Assembly: GCA_902516425.1 (NCBI GenBank)
Contig: CABXYE010000001.1
Span: 59,845 to 123,844, forward strand
From: an uncultured Pelagibacteraceae bacterium
GTDB lineage: Bacteria; Pseudomonadota; Alphaproteobacteria; Pelagibacterales; Pelagibacteraceae
Reading direction: 5' to 3'
Length of the DNA: 64,000 nt
Positions within the stretch are counted from its first letter, which is position 1. The number at the start of each line of letters is the position of its first letter. The translations under genes were made by a program, and so were the position numbers. The notes under the pieces were generated by a model. The model was not told the DNA's origin. It did not search any database and saw only the letters and a list, made by a program, of their open reading frames with translations. Of this stretch, positions 28,000 through 42,943 are shown one piece after another.

Positions 28000-29325
28000 T
28001 TAAATATTTAAAAATAACCTTCTTGGATCCTCTAAGTTTTCTTTTATCATTTTTAAAAATGAAACCGACTCTTTGCCATCAATAATTCTATGATCATATG
28101 ACAAAGCTAAATACATAATTGGTCTAATCTGAATTTCACCATTAACCACAAATGGTCTCTCAACAATATTGTGCATTCCTAATACTCCAGACTGAGGCAA
28201 ATTTAAAATTGGAGTTGAAAGCATTGAGCCATATACTCCACCATTACTAATTGTAAATGTTCCTCCTTGAAGATCTTCAATTACAAGTTTTCCTTCCTTT
28301 GCTTTTTCAGAAATCTCTTTAATATTTTTTTCTATCTCTGCAAAAGATAATTCATCCGCATCTTTTAAAACTGGCACAACGAGACCTTTATCTGTTCCAA
28401 CAGCAAAACTTATGTTGTAATAATTTTTATATACAATTGTATCTCCATCTATTTCAGCATTAATCGCAGGATAATTTTTTAAGCCAACTACACATGCTTT
28501 GACAAAAAAAGACATAAATCCAAGTTTAATACCATATCGATTTTGAAAATCTTCCTGGTTTTCTTTTCTCATTTCCATAATACTTGTCATGTCCACTTCA
28601 TTAAATGTCGTTAGTAAAGCTGCATTTTCTTGAGCTTGTTTTAATCTTTTCGCTATAGTTTGTCTTAATCTGGTCATTTTGATTCGTTCTTCTTGACCAT
28701 ATTTTATTTTTCTTTCTGAGGGTGGAGGGTTAACTCCCATCAAATTTATCAAATCACCTTTTAATATTCTTCCATCTTTTCCAGATCCTTTCACTGATTT
28801 GATATCAATGTTGTTTTCATTGACCATTTTTCTTACCGATGGAGATAGAGTTTGATTATCTTTTTCAATATTTACCTCTGACTTTTCATCGTCCACTTCA
28901 TCGCTTAGAACAAGTGGTTCTTCTTTTACCCCATTAAAACTATTTTTTTCATCAAATATTTCTAATTCCTCTATGTCTTTTATTGGATCTAACTTCATTA
29001 CATTATCGTTTTTATTTGATTGTTCATTTTTTTCTAGAGTCGAGGGTTTAATCTTATTAATTTTATTTGATTTATTAGTTTCAACTTGATTTTCTGTAAC
29101 TGAACCTAAAATTTCCCCAACTTTAACAGTTGAACCATTTTTGGAATTTATTTCAATTAATTGACCTGTAACAGGTGATGGAACTTCCAAATTGACTTTA
29201 TCAGTTTCTAATTCAACAATTGGCTCATCAATATCGACAGAATCTCCCTTATTCTTCAACCATTTTGAAACTGTAGCCTCTGTAATACTTTCGCCTAAAG
29301 CTGGAACTAATATTTTTTCACTCAT
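28000..29325 (-). CDS. sucB: 2-oxoglutarate dehydrogenase E2, dihydrolipoamide succinyltransferase
   Basis: Lipoyl domain [14 protein letters not shown]; catalytic [17 protein letters not shown]. Confidence 0.97.
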   Translation of the reverse strand: MSEKILVPALGESITEATVSKWLKNKGDSVDIDEPIVELETDKVNLEVPSPVTGQLIEINSKNGSTVKVGEILGSVTENQVETNKSNKINKIKPSTLEKNEQSNKNDNVMKLDPIKDIEELEIFDEKNSFNGVKEEPLVLSDEVDDEKSEVNIEKDNQTLSPSVRKMVNENNIDIKSVKGSGKDGRILKGDLINLMGVNPPPSERKIKYGQEERIKMTRLRQTIAKRLKQAQENAALLTTFNEVDMTSIMEMRKENQEDFQNRYGIKLGFMSFFVKACVVGLKNYPAINAEIDGDTIVYKNYYNISFAVGTDKGLVVPVLKDADELSFAEIEKNIKEISEKAKEGKLVIEDLQGGTFTISNGGVYGSMLSTPILNLPQSGVLGMHNIVERPFVVNGEIQIRPIMYLALSYDHRIIDGKESVSFLKMIKENLEDPRRLFLNI

Positions 29326-29331
29326 TGCAAT

Positions 29332-32205
29332 TTATTCAAAAACTTTCCTAATAATTTCCTGTTGTTGTAAAAGGTGTCTTTTTGCATATCCTGTAGCAGG
29401 AGATGCGTCTGGACTCCTTCCAATATAAGAAACTACTTTATTATTAGCCTTAATATTATCTAAAGTCCATTGGATATAATCTCTAACAGAAAACCAGGCT
29501 CCCATGTTTTGGGGTTCCTCTTGACACCAATAAAATTGAGCATTTTTAGCATAAACCTTAAGCTCTTTTGCAAGACTCTTTACAGGAAAAGGATAAAGTT
29601 GTTCAATCCTGAAAAATAAAATGTCGTCAGCTTTTAATTTTTCTCTAGCCTCTAATAAATCAAAATATATTTTGCCTGAGCATAAAACAACTTTTCTTAT
29701 TTTTTTTGGTTTTTTTAATTTAATAAAACCTTTACTTTTTGGGTCAATTGCATGATCCCATAAAAATCTGTGAAAAGAATTTTGTTTACCAAAATCACTC
29801 AAGTTCGAAACACAATTCTTATGTCTTAGCAAAGATTTAGGTGTCATAATAACTAAAGGTTTTCTAAAGTCTCTGTGCATTTGTCTTCTTAGTGCATGAA
29901 AATAGTTTGCAGGAGTAGTGCAATTTACTACCTGCATATTGTCATTAGAACACAATTGCAAAAATCTTTCTAATCTTGCTGAGGAATGTTCGGGTCCTTG
30001 ACCTTCATAACCGTGTGGTAACAACATTACCAATCCAGTTGCTCTAGACCATTTTCTTTCTCCTGAGGCTATGAATTGATCAATGACTACTTGGGCACCA
30101 TTTGCAAAGTCTCCGAATTGAGCTTCCCAGATTGTAAGTGTGTTTGGTTCAACTAAACTATAGCCGTACTCAAAACCTAAAACAGCTAATTCAGATAAAA
30201 AACTATCTACTATTTCAAATTTTTTTTGACTCTTAGATATATTATTTAAAGGTACATACCGAGAATTATCTGTTTGATTTCTTAAAACAGAGTGTCTTTG
30301 ACTGAATGTGCCTCGTCCTGAGTCTTGACCCACTAATCTGACAGGATATCCCTCATCAAGTAATGAACCAAATGCTAAAGCCTCAGCTGTTGACCAGTCA
30401 ATTCCATTTTCTTTCCTCACAACTAATTTTCTGTTTTCTAAAACTTTAGAAATAGTTTTGTGAATATTAAATTCTCCTGGAATTGTATTGATTTTATTCG
30501 ATAAACCTTTCAGTTTCTCAATGTCATAACCTGTGACACCTTTTTTGTCTTTACCTCTGTCAGGTTTGTATCTTGACCATGTCCCCTCAAACCATTCAAT
30601 TTTTGGTTTATAATCTTTTGCATTTTTATATTGATCATCAAGTAATTCTTTAAATTCTTTAATTGAATTTTTTAAATATTTTTCAGTAATTGATCCCTCT
30701 TGAATTAACTTTTCGCCATAAACTTTTGTTGTTGTTGGATGTGAACGAATTTTTTTATACATGAGTGGTTGAGTAAAAGAGGGTTCGTCTCCCTCATTAT
30801 GACCAAACCTTCTATAGCAAATAAGGTCAATCACAACATCTCTATTAAATTTTAATCTAAAGTCTATCGCAATTCTTGCAGCATAAACGACAGCTTCTGG
30901 GTCATCACCATTAACATGAATAATTGGCGCCTCAACCATTTTTGCAATATCTGATGGATAGGGAGATGATCTTGCAAATCTTGGGCTTGTAGTAAATCCA
31001 ATTTGGTTATTTACTACAATGTGAATAGTTCCACCAGTATTATGTCCTGGTAATCCTGACATTGCAAAACACTCAGCAACAACTCCTTGTCCAGCAAAAG
31101 CAGCATCTCCATGGATTAATATTGGTATAACTTTCTTTCGCTCTTTATCTTTGTGAAAATATTGTTTTGCTCTTGTCTGTCCTAAAACCACTGGATTGAC
31201 TGCCTCAAGATGAGATGGATTATCTGTCAAACTTACATGCACAGAGTTGCCATCAAATTCTCGATTTGATGATGCACCTAAGTGATATTTAACATCACCG
31301 GTATCATCCTCAGAATTTGAGTTAATTTCGCCTGCAAATTCATTAAAAATTCTTTTGTAGGATTTTTGTAAAACATTAGCTAGCACATTCAATCTTCCTC
31401 TGTGAGACATGCCGATTTTAACTTCTTTTATTTTTGATTGACCACCTATTTTAATTATCTGTTCGAGTGCTGGAATTAGGCTTTCACCTCCATCAAGACC
31501 AAATCTTTTTGAACCAACGTATTTTGTGTGTAAAAATTTTTCAAAACCCTCGGCTTGAATTAATTTTTTTAGAATTGCCTCTTTTCCATTTTGAGTGAAT
31601 TTAAAATCATCAGCTTTTTCAACTCTATCTCTAAACCATTTTCTTTCAGTTGGATTGGAAATATGCATATATTCATAACCTAAAGAACCACAATATTTAT
31701 CTCTCAAAAATTTTAAAATTTCTGAAATATTAGAATATTGTTTGTTAATAACTCCATCTAAAAATATTTTACTCTCATATTTGTCCTTTTTAAATCCGTA
31801 GAACTCTGGATGAAGTTCATTTAAATAATCTGTTTCACGAAGACCTAGTGGATCTAATTTAGCAATTAAATGACCTCTTTGCCTATACGATCTTACCATG
31901 GCAACAGCATTGATTGAATTAGCGTTAGTTTCTTTTGAAAATAATTCTTCTTGATTTTGATTTCCATTATCTACATTTTGATCCTTGTTTATTGAAACTT
32001 TTTTTGAAGGGCTCCACGATGGACCATTAATTTCTTTTACAACTACTTCTGCTTGATCCCCAATCTCACTAAAGTAGTTTCTCCAACTATCTGGTAATGA
32101 TGGATCTTTATTTATAAACTTTAGATACATTTCTTCAATGAATGCGCTATTTGATTTACTTAAAAAAGCAGTTTTTTCAAATTCAAGATTTTTACTAGAA
32201 GACAT
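29332..32205 (-). CDS. sucA: 2-oxoglutarate dehydrogenase E1 (start placed at MSSSKNLEF)
   Basis: MSHRGRLNVLANVLQK, HGDAAFAGQGVVAE, LPHGYEGQGPEHSSARLERFLQ; ORF-track start at 32307 overlaps sucD. Confidence 0.96.
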   Translation of the reverse strand: MSSSKNLEFEKTAFLSKSNSAFIEEMYLKFINKDPSLPDSWRNYFSEIGDQAEVVVKEINGPSWSPSKKVSINKDQNVDNGNQNQEELFSKETNANSINAVAMVRSYRQRGHLIAKLDPLGLRETDYLNELHPEFYGFKKDKYESKIFLDGVINKQYSNISEILKFLRDKYCGSLGYEYMHISNPTERKWFRDRVEKADDFKFTQNGKEAILKKLIQAEGFEKFLHTKYVGSKRFGLDGGESLIPALEQIIKIGGQSKIKEVKIGMSHRGRLNVLANVLQKSYKRIFNEFAGEINSNSEDDTGDVKYHLGASSNREFDGNSVHVSLTDNPSHLEAVNPVVLGQTRAKQYFHKDKERKKVIPILIHGDAAFAGQGVVAECFAMSGLPGHNTGGTIHIVVNNQIGFTTSPRFARSSPYPSDIAKMVEAPIIHVNGDDPEAVVYAARIAIDFRLKFNRDVVIDLICYRRFGHNEGDEPSFTQPLMYKKIRSHPTTTKVYGEKLIQEGSITEKYLKNSIKEFKELLDDQYKNAKDYKPKIEWFEGTWSRYKPDRGKDKKGVTGYDIEKLKGLSNKINTIPGEFNIHKTISKVLENRKLVVRKENGIDWSTAEALAFGSLLDEGYPVRLVGQDSGRGTFSQRHSVLRNQTDNSRYVPLNNISKSQKKFEIVDSFLSELAVLGFEYGYSLVEPNTLTIWEAQFGDFANGAQVVIDQFIASGERKWSRATGLVMLLPHGYEGQGPEHSSARLERFLQLCSNDNMQVVNCTTPANYFHALRRQMHRDFRKPLVIMTPKSLLRHKNCVSNLSDFGKQNSFHRFLWDHAIDPKSKGFIKLKKPKKIRKVVLCSGKIYFDLLEAREKLKADDILFFRIEQLYPFPVKSLAKELKVYAKNAQFYWCQEEPQNMGAWFSVRDYIQWTLDNIKANNKVVSYIGRSPDASPATGYAKRHLLQQQEIIRKVFE

Positions 32206-32239
32206 TATTTTTATTAATATAAACTTACAAGGAAATTTT

Positions 32240-33115
32240 TCAATTAGACAATTTATTAAATAGTGTTTTTCCAATTTTAGATGGAGAGTTCGCCATAATA
32301 ATTCCACAATCTTCCATTTTTTTTATCTTATCTTTTGCGGCACCTTTGCCACCAGAAATTATAGCTCCAGCGTGACCCATTCTTCGTCCAGGGGGAGCTG
32401 TTACTCCAGCAATAAATCCAACAATTGGTTTTTTTATTTTGTGATTATTAAGAAAATCTGCAGCCTCTTCCTCTGCAGTCCCTCCAATTTCTCCTATCAT
32501 TAAGATTGATTGTGTATCATCGTCATTTAGGAACAAGTCCAAACAATCAATAAAATTTGTACCATTAATAGGATCACCCCCTATTCCAATACATGTTGAT
32601 TGACCAAGCCCATTTTCTGTTGTCTGGGCAACTGCTTCGTAAGTTAATGTACCTGATCTTGAGACTATCCCCACAGTTCCTTTTTTATGAATATTACCAG
32701 GCATTATACCAATTTTGCACTCATTAGGTGTTATGATTCCTGGGCAATTAGGGCCAATCAACCTACACTTTGAATTATTTAGTTTTTGTTTAACCTTAAG
32801 CATATCCTGAATAGGAATTCCCTCAGTTATACATACAATAAGTTCAATAGATGCGTCAATCGCTTCGATGATTGCTGCAGCAGCAAATTTCGCAGGAACA
32901 TAAATCATTGTTGCATTAGCACCTTCGGATTCTTTTGCTTCCTTTACTGTATTAAAAACTGGAAGACCTAAATGTTTTTGACCACCTTTTTTTGGTGTCA
33001 CGCCTCCAACTAGATTTGTTCCATACTTTATTGCCTGATCAGAATGGAATGTTCCATGCGAACCTGTAAATCCTTGGCAAATCAATCTTGTATTTTTATT
33101 AACCAAAACTGACAT
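32240..33115 (-). CDS. sucD: Succinyl-CoA ligase alpha subunit
   Basis: [42 protein letters not shown]. Confidence 0.97.
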   Translation of the reverse strand: MSVLVNKNTRLICQGFTGSHGTFHSDQAIKYGTNLVGGVTPKKGGQKHLGLPVFNTVKEAKESEGANATMIYVPAKFAAAAIIEAIDASIELIVCITEGIPIQDMLKVKQKLNNSKCRLIGPNCPGIITPNECKIGIMPGNIHKKGTVGIVSRSGTLTYEAVAQTTENGLGQSTCIGIGGDPINGTNFIDCLDLFLNDDDTQSILMIGEIGGTAEEEAADFLNNHKIKKPIVGFIAGVTAPPGRRMGHAGAIISGGKGAAKDKIKKMEDCGIIMANSPSKIGKTLFNKLSN

Positions 33116-34274
33116 TACTTAATTACCTCTATAATTTTTTTTGCAGCATCATCTAAATTTTCAGCAGAAATTAATTCTAAACCTGAATTTTCTAATATTT
33201 CTCTCCCTTCTTTAAAGTTTGTGCCTGCTAATCTAACAACTAAAGGAACATTAATTTTAATTTCTCTTGCAGCATCTACAACTCCTTGTGCAAGAATATC
33301 ACATCGCATTATGCCACCGAAAATGTTAATCAAAATTCCCTTAACATTTTTATCAGACAAAATTATTTTTAGAGCAGCTGAAACCTTCTCTTTAGACGCT
33401 CCACCACCAACATCTAAAAAATTTGCTGGCTCTTCTCCATATAATTTAATTATATCCATTGTTGCCATTGCTAAACCAGCCCCGTTCACCATACAGCCAA
33501 TTCTTCCGTCTAATTTGATATAAGCTAAATCATGTTTGCTTGCTTCAATTTCTGTAGAATCTTCTTCGTTTAAGTCTCTTAGTTCTAAAATTTCTGGATG
33601 CCTGAATAAAGCATTGCTGTCAAAATTTACCTTTGCATCTAAACATATAATTTTTTTTTCTTTAGTTAGTATTAATGGATTTATTTCGACCATATTTGCA
33701 TCTGTTTCTGTAAACATTTTATAAATTGATTTAATTAAGGATATTGCTTCTTTTTTAGAATTTTCATCTAATTCAAAAGATTGAATAATCTTATCACATT
33801 CTTCATTTGAAATTTCTCCTTTTAATTCTACTTTAGTAGTTGAAATATTTTCTGGTGATTTGTTTGCTACCTCCTCAATATCCATGCCACCTTGATTGCT
33901 AGAAATGAATGCGATTTTTGAAGAAGCTCTATCTATCAAACAAGATAAATAAAACTCTTTTTCAATATTTGATGATGCCTCAACATATAACCTTTTTACT
34001 TCTCTTCCTTCGGGCCCTGTCTGATGAGTAACTAATTTTTTACCTAAAAGTTCTTTAGCTGACACTTCAAGTTCTTTTAAATTATTTAAAATTTTGACAC
34101 CGCCAGCTTTTCCTCTACCGCCTGCATGAATTTGAGCCTTTAAAACATATTTTTCTGTTTTTAATGACTTGCATTTCTCCAAGAGTTCTTCAACTGTAAA
34201 ACCGAATACACCCTCTGGAACAATTGCCCCAAATTTTTTTAAGATTTGTTTAGCTTGATGTTCGTGTATGTTCA

Positions 34275-34275
<1 letters not shown>
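33115..34275 (-). CDS. sucC: Succinyl-CoA ligase beta subunit
   Basis: [46 protein letters not shown]. Confidence 0.97.
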
Positions 34276-36738
<2,463 letters not shown>

Positions 36739-36780
36739 GAATACGATCTTTTAGAGTAAAAAATCTTATGAGTCTATTGT

Positions 36781-37560
36781 TTAAATTTTAGCTGTTGCTA
36801 ACATTTTTTTTATTTCAGCAATTGCCTTTGCAGGATTTAATCCCTTTGGACATGCACTTGTACAGTTAAGAATTGTATGACAACGATATAGTTTAAGTTC
36901 ATCAGCTACTTTTTTAAGCCTTGCCTGTCTCTCCTCATCTCTACTATCTATTATCCATCTATATGCTTGTAATAAAACTGCTGGACCTAAATACTTGTCA
37001 CCATTCCACCAATAACTAGGGCATGATGTAGAACAACACGCACACATAATGCACTCATATGCACCATCTAATTTTGCTCTATCTTCTTTAGATTGTAAAA
37101 TCTCAGTAACTTCAGATTTTGAACTAGATTTCAGCCAAGGTTCAATTGATTGGTATTGTTTATACAACCCATCTAAATCTCCTATTAGGTCTTTTTTAAT
37201 CTTTAAATGAGGTAATGGATAGATATCAATGTCTCCATCTATGTCTGCATGCGGAGTTGTGCAAGCTAAACCATTTTTTCCAGCCATATTCATGGCACAA
37301 GATCCACACACACCATGTGCACATGATCTTCTATAAGCTAGGGTAGGGTCGATTTCATTTTTAATTTTATTTAAAACATCTAGCACTTTTGAAGGACAAT
37401 TATCCATGTCAACTTCGTAGGTATCAATTCTTGGATTCTCCCCTGAAGATGGATCCCATCTGTATACATTTACTTTTTTTAAATTTTTTGAACCCGTCTT
37501 ATCTTTAAAATATTTACCTTTTTTTATTTGAGACTTTTCAGGTAAACCGATTTGTACCAT
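36781..37560 (-). CDS. sdhB: Succinate dehydrogenase iron-sulfur subunit
   Basis: [33 protein letters not shown]. Confidence 0.97.
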   Translation of the reverse strand: MVQIGLPEKSQIKKGKYFKDKTGSKNLKKVNVYRWDPSSGENPRIDTYEVDMDNCPSKVLDVLNKIKNEIDPTLAYRRSCAHGVCGSCAMNMAGKNGLACTTPHADIDGDIDIYPLPHLKIKKDLIGDLDGLYKQYQSIEPWLKSSSKSEVTEILQSKEDRAKLDGAYECIMCACCSTSCPSYWWNGDKYLGPAVLLQAYRWIIDSRDEERQARLKKVADELKLYRCHTILNCTSACPKGLNPAKAIAEIKKMLATAKI

Positions 37561-39335
37561 TAATAAATTCTTTCTTGAGGTGGAAAATATTGTACTTCAT
37601 TAGTTAATGTAGATTTATGAACCTCTCTATAACTTATTTTTGTATTCTTTCCATCACACCAAGCTAAAGTATGTTGCATAAACTTATCATCATCTCTTTT
37701 TGGATAATCTTCTCTGGCGTGTGCTCCTCTACTTTCTTTTCTATTATAGGCAGAATCAACCGTTACTACTGCTTGTCTAATTAAATTGTCAAACTCTAAG
37801 GTCTCGACTAAATCAGTATTAAATATTAAAGATTTATCCTTAACAGATATAGATTCTAAGCCATCAAATGTTTTTTTAATTTCATCTACGCCCTCTTTAA
37901 GTGTCTTTTCTGTTCTAAATACAGCACATTTTGATTGCATGGTCTTTTGCATTGACAATCTTAACTCAGCGGTACCAACATCGCCTTCGGAATTTCTTAT
38001 TTTGTCAAAACGATCTAAGCATTTTTGTGTTTCCGACGCACTAATCTCTTCGTGTGGCATACCAGGTTTAATTAATTCAGCGGCTCTTTTTGCAGCAGCT
38101 CTTCCAAAAACAACGAGATCTATTAAAGAGTTAGAACCTAATCTATTGGCTCCATGAACTGATACACATGCAGCCTCTCCAATTGCCATTAGTCCAGGAA
38201 CTGTTTTCTCAGAACCATTTACATTTAATACCTCTGCTTTATAATTAGTAGGTATACCGCCCATATTATAGTGAACAGTTGGTACAACTGGTATTGGTTC
38301 CTTGGTAACATCAACATTGGCAAATAATCTTGCTGCGTCTGTTATACCTGGTAATCTACTTTCTATAATTTCTTTATCTAGGTGATTTAAATTCAAATGG
38401 ACATGATCTTGATCTATTCCAACACCTCTACCCTCATTAATTTCAATGGACATGGATCGACTAACAACATCTCGAGATGCTAAATCTTTAGCTTTAGGTG
38501 CGTATCTTTCCATAAATCTTTCACCTTTAGAATTTGTCAGATATCCTCCTTCACCTCTTGCTCCCTCTGTTATTAAAGTACCATGTCCATAAATTCCTGT
38601 TGGATGAAATTGTACAAACTCCATATCTTGTAATGGTAAGCCTGCTCTTAAAACCATTGCATTTCCATCTCCTGTACAAGTGTGTGCAGAGGTTGCTGAA
38701 TAATATACTTTGCCATATCCACCAGTAGCTATAATTACAGTATGGGCTCTAAATCTATGTATTGTTCCATCATTTAAATTCCAAGCAATTAAACCTTTGC
38801 ACTCACCATCTTTCATCAAAAGATCTAGAGCAAAGTATTCAATAAAAAATTCGGTTCTGTGTTTTAAAGCTTGACCATAGAGTGTATGTAAAATTGCATG
38901 CCCAGTTCTGTCTGCTGCTGCACAAGTTCTCTGAACTATTCCATTTCCATAATTTTTTGTCATCCCACCAAAAGGTCTCTGATAAATTTTTCCATCATCT
39001 GTTCTGCTAAAAGGAACACCATATTTTTCCAATTCAATTACAGCTTTAGGAGCTTCTTTGCAAAGATACTCAATGCTGTCTTGATCACCTAACCAATCTG
39101 CACCTTTCACAGTATCATACATGTGCCATCGCCAATCATCCTCACCCATGTTTCCAAGAGCAGCGGATATTCCTCCTTGAGCAGCGGAGGTATGACTCCT
39201 AGTTGGAAATACCTTTGAGATACATGCAGTTTTTAATCCCACTTCACTTAAGCCAACAGCAGCTCTTAAACCTGAGCCTCCAGCGCCTAAAACAACTACG
39301 TCGTATTCGTGATCAATTATTTTATATGAACTCAT
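37560..39335 (-). CDS. sdhA: Succinate dehydrogenase flavoprotein subunit
   Basis: [42 protein letters not shown]. Confidence 0.97.
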   Translation of the reverse strand: MSSYKIIDHEYDVVVLGAGGSGLRAAVGLSEVGLKTACISKVFPTRSHTSAAQGGISAALGNMGEDDWRWHMYDTVKGADWLGDQDSIEYLCKEAPKAVIELEKYGVPFSRTDDGKIYQRPFGGMTKNYGNGIVQRTCAAADRTGHAILHTLYGQALKHRTEFFIEYFALDLLMKDGECKGLIAWNLNDGTIHRFRAHTVIIATGGYGKVYYSATSAHTCTGDGNAMVLRAGLPLQDMEFVQFHPTGIYGHGTLITEGARGEGGYLTNSKGERFMERYAPKAKDLASRDVVSRSMSIEINEGRGVGIDQDHVHLNLNHLDKEIIESRLPGITDAARLFANVDVTKEPIPVVPTVHYNMGGIPTNYKAEVLNVNGSEKTVPGLMAIGEAACVSVHGANRLGSNSLIDLVVFGRAAAKRAAELIKPGMPHEEISASETQKCLDRFDKIRNSEGDVGTAELRLSMQKTMQSKCAVFRTEKTLKEGVDEIKKTFDGLESISVKDKSLIFNTDLVETLEFDNLIRQAVVTVDSAYNRKESRGAHAREDYPKRDDDKFMQHTLAWCDGKNTKISYREVHKSTLTNEVQYFPPQERIY

Positions 39336-39655
39336 AAATATGTGATTAATATAATTGTAATTGATGGAATTGCTACAGCTGAAGCATATAAAAGCTTATT
39401 TGCGACACTTTTGATTTTATCATTTTTAATATAATCCTCAAAAACCTCACTAATGCTTAAAGCTGAGAAGAAGTAAGCATTAATAATGAAGATACTAAAT
39501 AAAAATTTAGGGAGTGGATTTGTAAAAAAAGCTATTAAATTTGAATAGTCTTGGTCATAGATCTTTATCAAGTTTAAAATAAACCATATCATTAATGGAA
39601 TTAACAGTGCTCCACTTATTTTTAAAAAAATCCATTTTTTTGTTGCAGTTATCAT
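39332..39655 (-). CDS. sdhD: Succinate dehydrogenase membrane anchor
   Basis: Three TM segments; sdhCDAB order. Confidence 0.85.
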   Translation of the reverse strand: MITATKKWIFLKISGALLIPLMIWFILNLIKIYDQDYSNLIAFFTNPLPKFLFSIFIINAYFFSALSISEVFEDYIKNDKIKSVANKLLYASAVAIPSITIILITYL

Positions 39656-39656
39656 A

Positions 39657-40040
39657 TTAGAGAAAATTTTTTCCGATTATAAAAAAAATTACAGTGAAAA
39701 TTACCGACCCGAAAATTACAATTAGACCAGATATTTTAGTTGTCTTAAGTTCAAATCCATAACCAAAATCCATAATCAAGTGTCTTATCTCACTTAGGAT
39801 TTGAAACGAGAAAGACCATGTAATTCCTAAGATAATAAATTTTCCAAATGTTGAATTTAAAAATAAATTAATAGTTCCATATTCAATTTCACTAAGAAAT
39901 ATTAGAGAAATCCATAAACAAATTAATGTAATTGCAATAATATTTATTATACCTGTTATCCTGTGAGAGATGGAAACTAAAGATGAGATTTGCCATCTAT
40001 ATACTTGAATATGTGGAGATAAAGGGGGTTTATTTACCAT
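39657..40040 (-). CDS. sdhC: Succinate dehydrogenase cytochrome b556 subunit
   Basis: KPPLSPHIQVYRWQISSLVSISHRITGI; HLIMDFG. Confidence 0.94.
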   Translation of the reverse strand: MVNKPPLSPHIQVYRWQISSLVSISHRITGIINIIAITLICLWISLIFLSEIEYGTINLFLNSTFGKFIILGITWSFSFQILSEIRHLIMDFGYGFELKTTKISGLIVIFGSVIFTVIFFIIGKNFL

Positions 40041-41037
40041 AAAAATTATTTTTAATTAATGTTTCAGCTATTTCAACTGCATTTAAAGCTGCACCTCTCA
40101 AAAGATTATCAGAAACAATCCATAAGTTTAATCCATTTTCAATAGTTTTGTCTTCTCTTATTCTTGATATGAATGTTTCATTTTTCCCCTCTGCTTCTAA
40201 TGGAGTCATGTATCCACCATCAACTCTTTCATCAATCACTTTACAGCCTACAAAATTGTTCAATACCTCTTTTACTTTTTCTAGAGAAAAAGATTTTTCA
40301 AACTGAAGATTCACTGACTCTGAGTGAGAAACAGGGATTGGTAATCTTACACAAGTTGCTGTAAGATCAATTTTATCGTCTAAAATTTTTTTAGTCTCAT
40401 TTCTCATTTTCAATTCTTCTTTTGTATAACCATCATTTGAAAAAACATCGATGTGTGGAATTGCATTAAAAGCTATTTGCTTTGTAAAGTTTTTAGATTT
40501 AATATTTTTACCGTCTAAAGCTAGTTGAGTTTGTTCGAACAATTCATCCATTGGTGCCTTACCGGCTCCCGAAACCGATTGATATGTGGAAACAACTATT
40601 CTTTTAATTATATATAGATCATGTAATGGTTTTAAGGCAATAACTAATTGTGCTGTTGAACAATTTGGATTTGCAATAATATTTTTTTTAATATTATTCA
40701 AATCATCTGAATTAACTTGAGGAACTACTAAAGGAACATCTGGGTCCATTCTAAAAAAGCTTGAGTTGTCAATTACCAAGCAATATTTTGCTGCTTTTTC
40801 TGCAAATTTTTCTGAAATTTTTCCTCCCGCTGCAAAAAAAGCAATCTTCACTTTTGAAAAATCAAAATTTTCTAAATTATAGACCTCAATTTCTTCTCCT
40901 TGAAATTTAATTTTTTTTCCTGCACTTTTGTGTGAGGCAAGTAAATATAGATTATCAATAGAAATTTCTTTTTTTTTTAGAACTTCTAAAGTCTTTCTTC
41001 CAACATTTCCTGTTGCCCCTATTATTGCAATATTCAT
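40030..41037 (-). CDS. asd: Aspartate-semialdehyde dehydrogenase
   Basis: IIGATGNVGRKTLEVL, NPNCSTAQLVIALKPL, VSTYQSVSGAGK. Confidence 0.96.
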   Translation of the reverse strand: MNIAIIGATGNVGRKTLEVLKKKEISIDNLYLLASHKSAGKKIKFQGEEIEVYNLENFDFSKVKIAFFAAGGKISEKFAEKAAKYCLVIDNSSFFRMDPDVPLVVPQVNSDDLNNIKKNIIANPNCSTAQLVIALKPLHDLYIIKRIVVSTYQSVSGAGKAPMDELFEQTQLALDGKNIKSKNFTKQIAFNAIPHIDVFSNDGYTKEELKMRNETKKILDDKIDLTATCVRLPIPVSHSESVNLQFEKSFSLEKVKEVLNNFVGCKVIDERVDGGYMTPLEAEGKNETFISRIREDKTIENGLNLWIVSDNLLRGAALNAVEIAETLIKNNFYGK

Positions 41038-41052
41038 GAAGTAACTTTTACA

Positions 41053-42162
41053 CTAAATGAAAGGTAAATCGCAAATTTTTCCAACAAATATTTTTTCACT
41101 AATATCTATCTTAAATTGGGTTTTAGCGTCCCAGTAGGGTTTATTAATCATTGCAATTCCTATTACTTTTTTGAAAGTTGGCGAATATGCTGCAGATCTT
41201 ACATAACCCACGATATTATTTTCATCATCTAGTAATGTTTTCTCACAATACATATCAATTTTATCGTGATCAATTTTAACTCCCATTAATTTTCTTTCTA
41301 TTCCTTTTTGTTGAATTTTTTTCAATTTTTCTTTTCCTATAAAATCAACATTGCTATCTAAATTTATAAACTTATCGAAATTTGCTTCAAAAGGATTGTC
41401 TCTATTATCAAAGTCATTACCGTAAGATAAAAGCGCCGATTCTATTCTCTCAATTAAATTTGGGCATCCAGCCCTTACATTAAATTCTTTTCCTAGTTCA
41501 AATAGATAATCATATAAATCCTGACCAGCAAGATTATCTTCAACGTAAATTTCAAAACCACTTTGTTTTGACCAGCCAGATCGGGCAACAAAATATTGTC
41601 TATCTTTGAATTCTAAATATTGAAAATTAAAGAATTTTAATTCTCTAATTTTCTCACCAAATAATTTTGCCATTAAATCGTCTGATAAAGGTCCTTGAAC
41701 TGCAAGTATATTTACGTTTGGTTCACTAATTTCAACTTCAAGTTTTTTTCCAGCTGCAAGTCCTTTCGCAAAAAAAATTACATCTGAGTCCGCAATAGAT
41801 AACCACCACCTATCATCTGCTAATTTATTTATAATTGGGTCATTTACTAGAAGACCTTTATGATCTACTAAAGGTGCATAATAACATTTTCCTACTTTTG
41901 AATTAGACAAATCTCTACATGTCATTAATTGAACCAACTTAGCAGAGTCTTTGCCAGAAATTTCAACTTGTCTTTCAGCTGCAACATCCCATACTTGAAC
42001 AAATTTTTTTAAATGGTGATAATCAGATTCTAAAGACTTAAAAGAAGCTGGTAATAACATGTGGTTATACACAGTGTAACTACTTACTCCATGAGCCTCA
42101 ATTCTATCAGTATAGGGCGTACTTCTTAATCGTCTTGATTTAACAATTGGAAAATTTCTCAT
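41053..42162 (-). CDS. dmdA: Dimethylsulfoniopropionate demethylase
   Basis: GcvT-family; [33 protein letters not shown]...[57 protein letters not shown]-term GKICDLPFI closely resemble the SAR11 DmdA sequence as I recall it. Confidence 0.9.
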   Translation of the reverse strand: MRNFPIVKSRRLRSTPYTDRIEAHGVSSYTVYNHMLLPASFKSLESDYHHLKKFVQVWDVAAERQVEISGKDSAKLVQLMTCRDLSNSKVGKCYYAPLVDHKGLLVNDPIINKLADDRWWLSIADSDVIFFAKGLAAGKKLEVEISEPNVNILAVQGPLSDDLMAKLFGEKIRELKFFNFQYLEFKDRQYFVARSGWSKQSGFEIYVEDNLAGQDLYDYLFELGKEFNVRAGCPNLIERIESALLSYGNDFDNRDNPFEANFDKFINLDSNVDFIGKEKLKKIQQKGIERKLMGVKIDHDKIDMYCEKTLLDDENNIVGYVRSAAYSPTFKKVIGIAMINKPYWDAKTQFKIDISEKIFVGKICDLPFI

Positions 42163-42935
42163 TTTTTTAAAAATTCTAAGATCTTTTCTCTCATTTCAAA
42201 AGCTTTTTCAATCATAATCATATGTCCAGATCCATGAATTACGTGAGTGTTCGAGTACTTGACTGAGTTTGCAAATTTCTTAGCATGTTCCAAATTAACC
42301 ATCTTGTCTAACTCACCCAATATAAACATGGTTGGGCAATTAATTTTTTTTGCTGCCTCTGTCCCATTGGTGTAATTATTACAAGCATTTAAATCAATCG
42401 CTAAGATTTCACTTATATCTCTTGGTGATTGAATTATCTTTTCAACTGGGTTTCCCCCAATGAATTTTTTCGATCCCTCATAGCCCCACTTCATCATTAA
42501 CTTGACCGCCTCAGAGTCACCATTTTGAGCTAAGTTTATCAAATCAGGATGAACAGGCATTTTATTTGATCCTCCTACAAAGACTGCCTTTTTTATTTTG
42601 TCTTGATATCTGTTAATATATTCCAATATTTCAAGGCATCCCTGTGAGTGACCAACTAAGATTAAATTTTTTAATTTTAAATTATTGAATACCTCTTCTA
42701 ACCAATCAGCAATATTTTCTATGCTTTCTAGACAAGGTCCATCCGAGTTTCCATGTCCAGGTAAATCTATAGATAACACATTGAAGTTTTTATTTGAAAA
42801 AAATTGCTCAGTAAGAGACCATACGATATGTGAAAGACCACTTCCATGCAGAAAAACTATTGTATCTTTTTGATAATCTATACCTTGACCAAAGTCAGAT
42901 GCATGAATTTTCTTATTATTTATTTGAAATTTCAA
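42159..42935 (-). CDS. Alpha/beta hydrolase in dmd cluster
   Basis: [22 protein letters not shown] nucleophile elbow, [10 protein letters not shown]. Confidence 0.9.
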   Translation of the reverse strand: MKFQINNKKIHASDFGQGIDYQKDTIVFLHGSGLSHIVWSLTEQFFSNKNFNVLSIDLPGHGNSDGPCLESIENIADWLEEVFNNLKLKNLILVGHSQGCLEILEYINRYQDKIKKAVFVGGSNKMPVHPDLINLAQNGDSEAVKLMMKWGYEGSKKFIGGNPVEKIIQSPRDISEILAIDLNACNNYTNGTEAAKKINCPTMFILGELDKMVNLEHAKKFANSVKYSNTHVIHGSGHMIMIEKAFEMREKILEFLKK

Positions 42936-42943
42936 TTACTTAC

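Noticed and set aside
29332-32307. ORF-track start of sucA at 32307
   Set aside because: Extension ([11 protein letters not shown]...) is antisense-free overlap with sucD and not E1-like; MSSSKNLEF at 32205 is the better start.
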